The notes under the pieces: generated by a model
Told to the model about the DNA's origin: nothing
What the model saw: the letters and a program-made list of their open reading frames with translations, nothing else
Databases searched by the model: none
Shown: one piece after another, positions 1 to 8,900 of the stretch
How the letters are laid out: each line of letters opens with the position of its first letter
Numbering within the stretch: position 1 is the stretch's first letter
Translations under genes and position numbers: made by a program
NCBI GenBank assembly: GCA_030753015.1
Contig: JASMDC010000012.1
Span: 28,734 to 92,733, forward strand
Direction of reading: 5' to 3'
Source of the DNA: Candidatus Undinarchaeales archaeon
Lineage (GTDB): Archaea > SpSt-1190 > JASMDC01
DNA: 64,000 nt

Positions 1-1048
1 ACCTGGCGCCGACGCCCATGAGCAGCCCCAGGCCAACGCCCACCAGGCATCCCAGGATGCCCCCCACGGTGCCCAGCATCCCAGACTCGATGAGAAAGAT
101 CATCATGATGTCCCCGTTGCGGGCGCCCACGGCCTTGAGTATGCCGATCTCCTGGGTGCGCTCCAGCACGGACGTATACATGGTGTTCATGATGCCGATG
201 CCGCCCACCACCAGTGATATGGCGGCCATGCCGATGATCAGGCCTTGGACGGCAAGCATGCCGGCCATGACCATCGCGCTCATGGTGGCTAGGGTATTGA
301 CCGCAAAATCCTCCTTGCCCCGATGGTCCTCTAGCTCCTCGCGGATGTCCGCGGCCACCTTCTCCACGTCGAACCCGTTCTTTGCGGTCGCGTAGATCAT
401 GGACACCTCGTCCCCGACGCCCAGGACCTCCTTGCCCTTGTCCCAGGGGACGTAGATGGTGGAGTCCTTCTGCACGGCCCCAATGGCCTCCAGGAGGCCC
501 ACGACCTTGAACTCGTGGCCACGGACGGTGAGCTTGCTGTGCATGGTAACGGGTTTGTCGTACATATCGCCCACGAACTCGGTCCCCACGACGATCGCGT
601 CCCGGTCACTGGTCCGCAGGGGCCGGCCCTGGGTCACGTAGTACCCGAACATCTTGCCCACCACGTCGTCCGTGATGTGGTTGGGGATGACGCCGATGAA
701 TCCCTTCCTCTCCTGGCCCGCGTGCTCAATGGTCACCAAGGACATTATCATCGGCATGACCAGGTCCACTCCGCGCACCCGCTCGATGATTTTGACGTCC
801 TTGCTGGTGAACGGTTCGATGGACAGCCCCCCGGCACCCATGGTGCCTCCCACACCGGGCATGATCATGATCTTGTCATACCCCACCTTCGAATAGGCAT
901 CGTCCATGAAGTTCTTTAGCCCGGTCCCCATGGAGACCAGGGACACCACGGCAGCGATGCCGATGAAGATGCCGAGCACGGTGAGGAACGAGCGGGTTCC
1001 GCGACTGCGCAGGTTCCGGAACGCGATCCTGAAGTACTCGGTGAACAC
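1..1048 (-). CDS. MacB/FtsX-like ABC transporter permease, partial
   Basis: Reading the minus strand from a GTG at 1048 gives about 349 residues that run off the left edge. The N-terminus (VFTEYFRIAFRNLRSRGTRS, then a membrane helix LTVLGIFIGIAAVVSLV) is typical of MacB/LolC-type permeases. It is followed by an extracytoplasmic MacB-like domain and, near the edge, two further helices with the FtsX-like stretch MNTMYTSVLERTQEIGILKA. The start is fixed by GGAAGTGAT four bases before the GTG. It is the last gene of a run that includes the ATPase and CARDB protein upstream, so it probably forms the membrane part of that exporter or mechanotransmission-type ABC system. The C-terminal helix is missing because of the window edge. 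Substrate unknown. Confidence 0.88.
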   Translation of the reverse strand, partial: MFTEYFRIAFRNLRSRGTRSFLTVLGIFIGIAAVVSLVSMGTGLKNFMDDAYSKVGYDKIMIMPGVGGTMGAGGLSIEPFTSKDVKIIERVRGVDLVMPMIMSLVTIEHAGQERKGFIGVIPNHITDDVVGKMFGYYVTQGRPLRTSDRDAIVVGTEFVGDMYDKPVTMHSKLTVRGHEFKVVGLLEAIGAVQKDSTIYVPWDKGKEVLGVGDEVSMIYATAKNGFDVEKVAADIREELEDHRGKEDFAVNTLATMSAMVMAGMLAVQGLIIGMAAISLVVGGIGIMNTMYTSVLERTQEIGILKAVGARNGDIMMIFLIESGMLGTVGGILGCLVGVGLGLLMGVGAR

Positions 1049-1093
1049 GGTATCACTTCCCTATCATGGTCCTGTGCCCTCCCGGGCAGGGGC

Positions 1094-3070
1094 TCACTTG
1101 GAGCCCCTGCGCCAGAAGAAGCGGTACGCGCCGTACAGGCCGCCGACGAATACCAAGAGACCCGTCACTATACCGATGACAGCTCCGGTCCCCATGGTGA
1201 ACTCGAGCCCTAGGCGCTTGATGTCCTCTGCCCCGTAGATGGTCAGTTCGATATTCTCCGTCTTGGTGTAGATCTTCCGACTGGAGTCCTGATATTCTAC
1301 GGTCACGGGGAACTCCAGGTTCCCGGGTGCGGCATCGGCATTGACCTTGAGCTCGAACTCCGCCGTCTCGAAGTCGTCGGAGTCCATCTTGCCCACGTAG
1401 ATTCGGTCCGAGGACAGGACCTCCAGAGCGTCGGTGGGGGCCACCGAGACCGTCAGGAACTTGATGTTCTCTGTGCCCTTGTTCACGAAGTTCAGGGTCA
1501 CGGTCCCCTTCTGTCCCGCCTTGTAAAGGGGCGACTTCTCAAGTCCGATCTGGAGGCGCGGGACCTCGCCCGTGAGCTCGCCTATGGGATCGCCAGCCAA
1601 GTAGAGCCGGAGCAGTGTGTGCTTCTCCTCGGTATACTCGTGGTTCTGGGTGTCGCTGAATCTCAGCTGGAGTTCGAGGTCAGAGGTTGCCGCAGCGAAC
1701 ACCTCGGGCACGTGGATTGTGTAGGTGAGGGTGGCCTTTGCGTTGGCCGCAAGGCTCTCCACGAACGTCGTGGGCGAGGAGAGCACCTTCACTCTCTTGG
1801 GTACCAGTAGCTGGGCCACCACGGACCGGGCCTCCTCGGCGCCCACGTTGAGCAGCTCGATGGACACGTCCTGGGTGGTCCCCTTCTTGAACAGGTCGGG
1901 GGCAGCCACCCGCAGGTCCAGGTCGGGCTTCGAACCCACCACGAGGGTGAGGATGCTCATGCGGGTGAAGCGTTCGCCCAAGCTGTCCAGGTAGGAGATG
2001 CCTACTGGGACCTTGTAGATACCAGGAGCGGCGGTTCCTGCCGCCGACAGGTCGAACTGCACGGTGCCCTCGGTACCTGGAGCAAGGCTGTCCAGTACCC
2101 GTTCTGCCGACGACTGGCTTGTTGCGAAGGGGAGGGTCTCTGACGAGAGGACCAGGCCAACGGTGATGCTCCGCAGGGGCACGTCCGAGGCGCTCTTCAA
2201 GGTGAGGTAGACGCTGGCGTCCCCGCCGGGCGGGATGCGCACGGGATCGGTTGTCGTACCTGCAACGAGCAGGTCGCGTCCGACCGCCTTGCGCACGTTC
2301 AACGCGAGCTCGAGGCTCTTTGTAGCCGTTGCGCCTTTGCTCTTGTAGGTGAGGGTGAGCGGAAGGATATAGATACCGTCCGCACCGTCACCGATCCCCA
2401 GGGAGATGTACACCTTCTTCGCGGATCGGGGGCCCATATCCCCCAGCCATCGGCTGTTACCGGTACTTAGGAGATAGAAGAGGCTGGAGTCCGTGGATCC
2501 CTTGGGCGTGGTGCTGATGTCCAGCTGAACGTCCTGGGCCTTCCCAAGGCCCGAGTTCTCGAGGGTAAGGGCTGCAGTGACGGTCCCGCCCGGTACGAGG
2601 TGCTCGGGTTCAAGGACAATCTCTTTGAGCGTGAAGTCCGCTCCGGACTCCACGTCGATGCTCACCTTATTGACTGTCACTTCCTCGCCCTCGGCGCACG
2701 TGTCGGGGCAAGCGGCTATCTCAAGCTCATATGTGTCCTCCGGCGCGTCCTCGGCCACGATGACATAGAACTTGCGGTACACTTCCGTCTTGGGTGCGAG
2801 ACTGCCGATATGGAACGATTCGCTCTCACCCGGTTTCAGGCTGAACGGGTACTTGGGCCGCACCTCAAGCACAAGATCGGACGCTGTGTTCTGTGCGTAG
2901 TTGTCCACCTTGATGCTCACCTCCACCTGGCGCCCGGGCTCGGCAGGGGCCGGGTCATAGCTCAATCCGAGCACGCGGATGTTCGGCTCCGTCGGGAGGA
3001 AGTCGGCCCCGGCCGAAAGGGCTAGAATCAGGGCGCATACGATACCGGCTACGATCTTCTTGTCAGTCAT
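1094..3070 (-). CDS. CARDB/COG1361-type extracellular repeat protein with C-terminal membrane anchor
   Basis: A 658-residue exported protein: signal helix (residues 5-22), then about five Ig-like CARDB/NEW3-type beta domains recognisable by phrases such as PGRQVEVSIKVDN, VPGGTVTAALTLENSG and AGQKGTVTLNFVNKG. It ends in a transmembrane helix (about 630-650) with a basic tail RFFWRRGSK. The ATG overlaps the stop of the ABC ATPase gene by an ATGA junction, and a MacB-like permease gene follows 45 nt later. Known archaeal COG1361 proteins often sit beside such ABC genes. The inferred role is an extracellular partner or adaptor of this transporter. It has only two cysteines in one loop (CPDTC, about 121-125). 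No enzyme domain is visible. Confidence 0.8.
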   Translation of the reverse strand: MTDKKIVAGIVCALILALSAGADFLPTEPNIRVLGLSYDPAPAEPGRQVEVSIKVDNYAQNTASDLVLEVRPKYPFSLKPGESESFHIGSLAPKTEVYRKFYVIVAEDAPEDTYELEIAACPDTCAEGEEVTVNKVSIDVESGADFTLKEIVLEPEHLVPGGTVTAALTLENSGLGKAQDVQLDISTTPKGSTDSSLFYLLSTGNSRWLGDMGPRSAKKVYISLGIGDGADGIYILPLTLTYKSKGATATKSLELALNVRKAVGRDLLVAGTTTDPVRIPPGGDASVYLTLKSASDVPLRSITVGLVLSSETLPFATSQSSAERVLDSLAPGTEGTVQFDLSAAGTAAPGIYKVPVGISYLDSLGERFTRMSILTLVVGSKPDLDLRVAAPDLFKKGTTQDVSIELLNVGAEEARSVVAQLLVPKRVKVLSSPTTFVESLAANAKATLTYTIHVPEVFAAATSDLELQLRFSDTQNHEYTEEKHTLLRLYLAGDPIGELTGEVPRLQIGLEKSPLYKAGQKGTVTLNFVNKGTENIKFLTVSVAPTDALEVLSSDRIYVGKMDSDDFETAEFELKVNADAAPGNLEFPVTVEYQDSSRKIYTKTENIELTIYGAEDIKRLGLEFTMGTGAVIGIVTGLLVFVGGLYGAYRFFWRRGSK

Positions 3071-3849
3071 GATTTCTCACCTTTCTTTGTATCCTTCTTC
3101 TTCTCTTTCTTTGCTTCCAAAGCATGGTTCTCTTTGTACTTCAAACGGTCGACGACAGCGCCGTCCAGGAGATAGACGGTCCGCTTCGCATACGTGGCGA
3201 GGTGGTCGTCGTGGGTCACCATGATGATGGTCTTGCCCTCCTTGTGGAGCTTGGAAAGCATGGTCATGATGTCCCGCCCCATCTTCGAGTCCACGTTCCC
3301 GGTGGGCTCATCAGCGAGTATGATATCGGGATCGTTGCACAGCGCACGAGCGATGGCCACGCGCTGCTGCTGGCCCCCTGACAGTTCAGAGGGCAGATGG
3401 TCCATGCGGTTGCCCAGCTCCATCTTCTCCAAAAGCTCAGTGGCCCGTTCAAACCGTTCGTCCGAGCTGTATCCCTGGAATACCATGGGCAGCATGACGT
3501 TCTCGAGAGCGGTGAGCCCCGGGATGAGGTTGAACTGCTGGAAGATGAACCCGATATTCTGCCCACGGATCTGGGCCAGATCGCTCTCCTCCAGTTCGGC
3601 GATGTCCTGGCCCTCCAGGAGGATGGTCCCGTCCGTAGGCACGTCCAAGCATCCCACCATGTTCATGGCGGTGCTCTTCCCCGAGCCCGAGGGTCCCATG
3701 ATGGCCACGAACTCCCCCTGGTGAATGGTAAGATCGATACCGCGAAGGGCATGGACGGCAGCGTCACCCTCGCCGTAGATCTTCGTGACCCCCTTGAGGA
3801 TAAGCAGGGTGGTCCCCCCGTCACCGCTGGTTTTCTCGTCCTTGGCCAT
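3067..3849 (-). CDS. ABC transporter ATP-binding protein, LolD/MacB class
   Basis: 260 residues with Walker A GPSGSGKST (about 53-61), Q-loop, signature LSGGQQQRVAIARAL, Walker B IILADEPTGNVDS and switch His in MVTHD. This set, including the DEPTGNVDS form, is characteristic of the LolD/MacB/FtsE group that drives mechanotransmission or lipoprotein-type export. The ribosome site AAGGTGAGACC lies directly before the ATG. The C-terminal tail is very lysine-rich. It is translationally coupled to the downstream CARDB gene (ATGA overlap) and follows the regulator gene by 24 nt, so regulator, ATPase, CARDB protein and permease look like one operon. Confidence 0.93.
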   Translation of the reverse strand: MAKDEKTSGDGGTTLLILKGVTKIYGEGDAAVHALRGIDLTIHQGEFVAIMGPSGSGKSTAMNMVGCLDVPTDGTILLEGQDIAELEESDLAQIRGQNIGFIFQQFNLIPGLTALENVMLPMVFQGYSSDERFERATELLEKMELGNRMDHLPSELSGGQQQRVAIARALCNDPDIILADEPTGNVDSKMGRDIMTMLSKLHKEGKTIIMVTHDDHLATYAKRTVYLLDGAVVDRLKYKENHALEAKKEKKKDTKKGEKS

Positions 3850-3873
3850 GGTCTCACCTTCTGTTCTTGTCTC

Positions 3874-4440
3874 CTATCTCTTCAGAGCCTCGAAGCTATT
3901 CTCCAAGGGAATGCCGTGCTTCTCCTCGAGGAAATTGAAGATGTCCTCGTAGATCTCTATGACCTGTGTGTACTCGTTCTCGAGCTTGCGGAGGGTCTTG
4001 ATCCGGTACTCCAGGTCAGCCCGCTCCTCGGGCGATGCCTTGGAGCTCTTCTGCAATCCCTCGAAGTCCGCAAGAGCAGTGCGCACCGCATCACGGAGCG
4101 TGCGGGACATGACGGGAATCTGGGTCATGAGGATGAGCAAGGCCTTCCCCAGTTCGAGGGTCATCACCGAGAAGTACAGCTTCTTGCTCCCCGGCCGGGT
4201 CTCATGCCGGACCTTCTTGAGCCCCACTAGCAGTTTGAGGTTGGTGGAGAGGGAGGAGAGGCTGTAGCCCGTGCGCGCAGAGAGCTCCTGCATGGTGACG
4301 GGCTCGGGAGAGAACATGAGCGTGAACATGATCCTGCCAAAGATGGGGGACATGCCCATGGGCGCCATGACCGGGATGACGTTCGTCAGCAGATCATCCT
4401 CGATGCCCTTTATCTCCGATGCGAGCGTTTTCATAGCCAT
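3874..4440 (-). CDS. GbsR/MarR-like winged-helix transcriptional regulator
   Basis: 188 residues. Residues 30-95 form a winged helix (FGRIMFTLMFSPEPVTMQEL, TGYSLSSLSTNLKLL) typical of the GbsR (COG1510) group, followed by a long helical, probably dimerising C-terminus. It is a paralogue of the next gene upstream (4536-5093), sharing the VTMQELS/TGYSL and RPGSKK core. It lies 24 nt before the ABC ATPase gene, so it probably regulates that operon and itself. A perfect palindrome AGTATATACT (4512-4521) lies in its promoter region. The effector is unknown. Confidence 0.8.
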   Translation of the reverse strand: MAMKTLASEIKGIEDDLLTNVIPVMAPMGMSPIFGRIMFTLMFSPEPVTMQELSARTGYSLSSLSTNLKLLVGLKKVRHETRPGSKKLYFSVMTLELGKALLILMTQIPVMSRTLRDAVRTALADFEGLQKSSKASPEERADLEYRIKTLRKLENEYTQVIEIYEDIFNFLEEKHGIPLENSFEALKR

Positions 4441-4511
4441 GTCATCCCCTGGATATTCGAATTTTATATTATTTACTGTATTTTTAGAACATTCCGAATT
4501 TAAATAATTTT

Positions 4512-4521
4512 AGTATATACT
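4512..4521. promoter_or_regulatory. Palindromic candidate operator AGTATATACT
   Basis: A 10-bp perfect palindrome flanked by TTTT and GAAAA, in the very AT-rich 95-bp gap between two GbsR-like regulator genes. It overlaps the zone where the promoter of the downstream regulator/ABC operon should lie. An operator role is inferred from position and symmetry only. Confidence 0.35.
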
Positions 4522-4535
4522 GAAAATACCGAATA

Positions 4536-5093
4536 TCATCCGACACTCTCCTCTCCTTCGATGATGAACCTGCCTATGAGCATCATGAACCGCTCCATTA
4601 GCTGATAGTCCTTTTCCATCCCATCGACTATCTCGAGCCGCTTCCGGAGTGCCTCACGTTCCTCTGCGGTCGCGCCCTCCTCATCCAAGCGCTCCTCCAC
4701 GGCCAAGTACCCCTTGCGGATGCGCGGGAGGTCCCTGAGCATCACCTTGACCTCTCGTTCGTACCCGATGCGCATGATGTTCATCATGATCTCAAGGAGC
4801 TTCTTGGATCTGATCGATATGTACGACTTCTTGCTCCCAGGTCGTTTATCACGTCGCACAATACCCATACCGTCGAGGGCACGGACGTTCCTGCTGAGGG
4901 TCGGAAGGCTGTAGCCCGTCTTTTCCGAGAGCTCCTGCATGGTGACTGGCCCCTCTACCAGGAAGAGCTCGGCCATGATTCTTCCCGGAGCGGCGGGGAG
5001 CCCGAAGCTGGTCGTGACATCAACGAAGAGCTGATGGAACTCTTCATCGGCGGTCTTGATGAGAGCGTCATGTGGCGATGTGTGCGAGGTCAT
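4536..5093 (-). CDS. GbsR/MarR-like winged-helix transcriptional regulator (paralogue)
   Basis: 185 residues, closely resembling the 3874-4440 product: winged helix at about 33-100 (PGRIMAELFLVEGPVTMQEL, KTGYSLPTLSRNVRALDGMG) with the shared RPGSKKSYISI wing, then a helical tail. The two regulators probably arose by tandem duplication. An AT-rich promoter (AAATATAAAAG on the minus strand near 5121-5131) precedes the ATG. A long perfect inverted repeat (5127-5150) overlaps this promoter and is a good candidate autoregulatory operator. The product could control the ABC operon, the divergent large exoprotein gene, or both. Confidence 0.78.
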   Translation of the reverse strand: MTSHTSPHDALIKTADEEFHQLFVDVTTSFGLPAAPGRIMAELFLVEGPVTMQELSEKTGYSLPTLSRNVRALDGMGIVRRDKRPGSKKSYISIRSKKLLEIMMNIMRIGYEREVKVMLRDLPRIRKGYLAVEERLDEEGATAEEREALRKRLEIVDGMEKDYQLMERFMMLIGRFIIEGEESVG

Positions 5094-5126
5094 AGGTGGA
5101 CAAGTATATGGCGTTTGTTACTTTTA

Positions 5127-5150
5127 TATTTTTCTTAATTATGAAAAATA
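5127..5150. promoter_or_regulatory. Perfect inverted repeat TATTTTTC-N8-GAAAAATA, candidate operator
   Basis: Two 8-bp arms, perfectly complementary, separated by TTAATTAT. The repeat lies between a regulator gene (minus) and a divergent large exoprotein gene (plus) and overlaps the AT-rich promoter element of the regulator. The size and symmetry suit a dimeric winged-helix repressor. The assignment is inference. Confidence 0.45.
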
Positions 5151-5285
5151 AGCAACAAGTGAAATCTTCTATGCTACATATCCGTTTTTGTTACAATTTA
5201 GAAACGCTAGGCGGCGGATACGTCCGGCCGGTTTCGTAAGGTTTTTAAGCCCCGCCGGGTAATATAACTACGGAGTGGTAACTAG

Positions 5286-8200
5286 GTGTTGCCCCGGAGT
5301 GTGTTCATCTTGGTAGGGCGAACTTCGTTGGTCGTGCTCATCGCATTAACATTGCTCATGCTCCCCGTTGTTGGGAACGGTGAGGGCACGGGGACAGGCA
5401 CCGGTTCCGGCACGGGTGCACCCCAGAACACCGCGGACAATGCAATAGACTTCTCCCAGTTTTTCAGCGAGAGCGAACAAGAGATGCTCGAGACAAACGA
5501 GGAACTGGAAGCCGTAAGAGCGAACCTCCAGATAGCCATCCAGGAATGCTCGGCCAAGGAGGAAGAACGCCTCCAGAAGTGGCAGACGCTTGAGCAGAAA
5601 CGTGTGGTCATGGAGCAGCGTCAGGAGGTCCTTGACCAGCGGACGGAAGAGCGTGTCCAGAAGGAGACAGTGCGCGACGAGAAACAGGTGAACAAGAACA
5701 ACGCTGATGCGGCATTATCAGATTGCCAGGACTGCTCGTGCCCCGAGGGTGAGGAGAACTGCGGCTGCGACTGCGGCGACGAGGAGGCCGCCGTAGCGAC
5801 CGCTCAGGCGGAGCTCACTGCCGCCCAGACCGAGCACACGACGGCCGAGACCGAGTTCAACGATGCTGATGAGTATGCCGCCGCCGCTTGTCTAGTCCAG
5901 GGCGACCTTGACGGTGTTGACCTCCGGGAGGGCGGATGTAGTGGCGGCGCTTGTGTGACCTTTTCGACCGATGAAGAAACGATCACGCAGGACGTCGAAT
6001 CACTGACAGAAGAGGACCCCTTGGCTATTGAGACATCCACGAACGCCGAAGCAGACGATGTTTTTTCAGATATGGATACACCAGAAGCGACGACCACCGA
6101 CTTCGATGCAGCGGCTGGCGACTTCCTGATAAACGGCGTGGACCGGCTCGAGGACCTCATAACCTACACCGAGACTATGGCGGAGGCCTATGATAGACTG
6201 GAGACAGCTATGGAGGAGGACAACGAGGAGCTTACGGCCTATCTCGAGGGAAAGGACCCCATGGGTCTCACACCTGCTGAGCTCGAGGACCTCTTCACGT
6301 TCGTGATGGAGACAAAGGATGAGCTACCTGTGGACGACAACCACTTTTTCGACGCCATGCACTACCTCTCGAGCGAGGAGGGCGAGCTCTTCCTGGCGGA
6401 TGTAGAGGAGAAATCACTGGCCGGCACGATCAGTGGCCTGAACATGGACAAGGAGAACATCGAGAACGTCATCGACGCGCTCCAATCGGAGAAGGAGTTC
6501 TATACGATGCTCCTGTTCTGGGCCGCGGATCCCGAGGACATCGCCTGGGTCTTGGAGGAGATCGCCCTCATCGAGGAATTCCAGGACGCTCTCAAGGACG
6601 AGGTCACTCGGATCGACACTGAGATGGTTAAGCTCAACGAACAGCGAGAGAAGGCAGAGGAGGCGAAGACGGCCATCGTGGAGAGCTTAACGGCGGCCGA
6701 GGCGAAGGTGACGACGGCCACGAACGCCCTCAACGAGTGTAGTGGGGATACGGTCGAGTGCGACGAGGACACGGTGACACAACTCCAGCTAGATCTGCAG
6801 ACGGCGGAAGAGGAAAGGAACCTGTTGCAGACCCAGCTCGATGAGACGAACACGCTGCTCGAAGAACTGGACGCGAAGGGGGGTGCGCTCGAGGAGGAGA
6901 AGGAAAATATCGAGACCACTGTGGACACCTTCGACGATATCATCGGTGGCGAGGAAGTGGACCCTGACGCGCTCAACACCCTGGTGGGCATCACAACAAA
7001 CAGGGCGACGGAAACGGTCGACACCATCGATGAGCAGATAGATCTGAAGAAGGACGAGCAGGGTCAGATCACCATCACGATCGACCAGAGCCAGAACGAC
7101 CTGGAGGACAAGCAGGCCCAGACCGAGAAGGAGCGGCAGGAGCTGGCGCAGAGACAGCTCGAGGAGGCCCAGAAGAAGGAGCTGGAGCTTCAGCAGACCA
7201 AGACCGAACTCTCCACGGACCTCACAGCAGCAGAGGAAAAGCTCGCCTATATCGAGGAACAGCTCAAGGCAGCGACCGAGGAGGGGGACAAGAATACGCT
7301 CGAGGATCTCAAGCAGCAGATCCTCAAGGAACGTGAGGAGCTGGAGACCAAGCTCGGGGAGATAACGAACCAGATCGATGACGCGCGGGACCGTCGCCAT
7401 GAGATCGAGGATAAGTACGGTGTAGGCAATCCCGAACAGCGGACCGCTGAGAACCAGATCGACGAGGCGAAGGCCCAGGAGACGCAGCTCAAGGAGAACC
7501 GTGAGCAGCTCACCACCGACATCAAGGAGAAGGACCAAGTGCTCGCGACCATCGAGGAGCAGCTCAAGGGGGTTTCCAATGACGAGGAACGGAAGCAGCT
7601 CGAGGAGCAGAAGGCGATCGTGCTCAACGAGCGCGAGCAGCTATCCACACAGCTCGAGGACGTGACACAGGACATCGAAGAGGCCGCTACCAAGCGTCAG
7701 GAGCTCGAGACGAAGTACGAGGAGCAGTACGGGGCAGCTCCGCCGGAGGCCGAGCCCAAGGCCACCGATACAAAGGAGGACAAGCCCGGGACGGTGGAGG
7801 AGGCGACCAATGCTTTCGAGTCGGTCATCGAGAACATCGAGCAGGCCGGCGTGGGGATCGAGGGCGAGGAAGCCGTGACCGAGGCCCCACCCAACACCAA
7901 TCCGAATGTTGAGTTCCTCAACGCCGTGACGGAGACACTGGAACGGGTGGGCCAGTCAACTGCCAAGGAAGAACCTGACGAGGGGACGCCCGAGCCGTCG
8001 GAACCCGAGCCCCCGAAGAAGGAGAGAAGACGGCTCGAACCGGTGATCATCCCTCCGCCAGTGGCGTCGTACATCGATCCGTTCCCCACCCAGTACAGCC
8101 CTATAGGGATCATGACGATTATCGAGGAGCCGCTCGTTGCTGTGAAGGCCGCACCGCCCCCGTCACCACCCTCGACATCGTCGCCCGTCACCCCTGCAGG

Positions 8201-8900
8201 CCCGGTCCAACCGTTGCAACCCGGAGAGATCGTAACAGCACCGCCCCAGCTCGATCCGGTGGATGCGGCAAATCTAGCGGCCGTGTTCGTGGACGGGGAA
8301 CAGCTCGAAACGCCGGACGGCGCTACCATCCTCGTGGACTCGACGACCAACGAGGTGTACAAGGTGACCCAGGAGGGAGTGGAGACCACAGGGACCGACC
8401 AGCTCCACATCCAGGAACGGGTGGACCCCCTCACAGGGGATACCGACTACTATGCCGTTGTGGGCAACGTGACCGATGAGAACTCCACTCTCAACGATAT
8501 CGCAGCAGGGAACGTGACAGACATAACCGAGGGAGCCATCATCGAGATCCGCTACCTGGACGATGCCAAGAACGTCCTTTTCATCGGCCCACGATGCCAG
8601 ATGACAAACCTCACGGACGTGGATGTGCGCGTCGTGACCCTCAACGATACGGTCATCAACGCCACCAAGAACGAGACCAACGCCACCGTGATGCTGTTGG
8701 ACATCTCGTGCGTCCCAGCCGTGATCGTGGACAAGGACGATCCCGAGGCCAACGTCGTCACATTCCTTGAGGAGATGGAATGCTTCGGTGCCGATGTGGG
8801 CCGGTGCTTGGACATCGAACTGTACATGGTGGTCATAGGTAAGGACGAGAACCTCTGGGAGGTCCAGTGCATCGAGAAGCTCTATTCAGGGATCGAATGA
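5286..8900 (+). CDS. Large secreted coiled-coil protein with N-glycosylation-rich C-terminal domain
   Basis: 1204 residues starting at GTG, with GGAGTGGT six bases upstream and a TATA-like TTTTTAAG near 5242. An N-terminal hydrophobic helix (about 12-30) and a Gly/Thr linker are followed by long acidic coiled coils (about 55-130, 420-850). A short Cys cluster (DCQDCSCPEGEENCGCDCGD, about 148-167) interrupts the first coil. The second coil contains a two-copy internal repeat (IEEQLK...L..REQL, about 645-830). After a Pro/Glu-rich spacer, the last 180 residues form a globular domain with eight N-x-S/T sequons (NVT, NST, NVT, NLT, NDT, NAT, NET, NAT). It overlaps the following membrane-protein gene by ATGA. 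Probably a cell-surface structural protein; no family recognised. Confidence 0.8.
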   Translation: MLPRSVFILVGRTSLVVLIALTLLMLPVVGNGEGTGTGTGSGTGAPQNTADNAIDFSQFFSESEQEMLETNEELEAVRANLQIAIQECSAKEEERLQKWQTLEQKRVVMEQRQEVLDQRTEERVQKETVRDEKQVNKNNADAALSDCQDCSCPEGEENCGCDCGDEEAAVATAQAELTAAQTEHTTAETEFNDADEYAAAACLVQGDLDGVDLREGGCSGGACVTFSTDEETITQDVESLTEEDPLAIETSTNAEADDVFSDMDTPEATTTDFDAAAGDFLINGVDRLEDLITYTETMAEAYDRLETAMEEDNEELTAYLEGKDPMGLTPAELEDLFTFVMETKDELPVDDNHFFDAMHYLSSEEGELFLADVEEKSLAGTISGLNMDKENIENVIDALQSEKEFYTMLLFWAADPEDIAWVLEEIALIEEFQDALKDEVTRIDTEMVKLNEQREKAEEAKTAIVESLTAAEAKVTTATNALNECSGDTVECDEDTVTQLQLDLQTAEEERNLLQTQLDETNTLLEELDAKGGALEEEKENIETTVDTFDDIIGGEEVDPDALNTLVGITTNRATETVDTIDEQIDLKKDEQGQITITIDQSQNDLEDKQAQTEKERQELAQRQLEEAQKKELELQQTKTELSTDLTAAEEKLAYIEEQLKAATEEGDKNTLEDLKQQILKEREELETKLGEITNQIDDARDRRHEIEDKYGVGNPEQRTAENQIDEAKAQETQLKENREQLTTDIKEKDQVLATIEEQLKGVSNDEERKQLEEQKAIVLNEREQLSTQLEDVTQDIEEAATKRQELETKYEEQYGAAPPEAEPKATDTKEDKPGTVEEATNAFESVIENIEQAGVGIEGEEAVTEAPPNTNPNVEFLNAVTETLERVGQSTAKEEPDEGTPEPSEPEPPKKERRRLEPVIIPPPVASYIDPFPTQYSPIGIMTIIEEPLVAVKAAPPPSPPSTSSPVTPAGPVQPLQPGEIVTAPPQLDPVDAANLAAVFVDGEQLETPDGATILVDSTTNEVYKVTQEGVETTGTDQLHIQERVDPLTGDTDYYAVVGNVTDENSTLNDIAAGNVTDITEGAIIEIRYLDDAKNVLFIGPRCQMTNLTDVDVRVVTLNDTVINATKNETNATVMLLDISCVPAVIVDKDDPEANVVTFLEEMECFGADVGRCLDIELYMVVIGKDENLWEVQCIEKLYSGIE

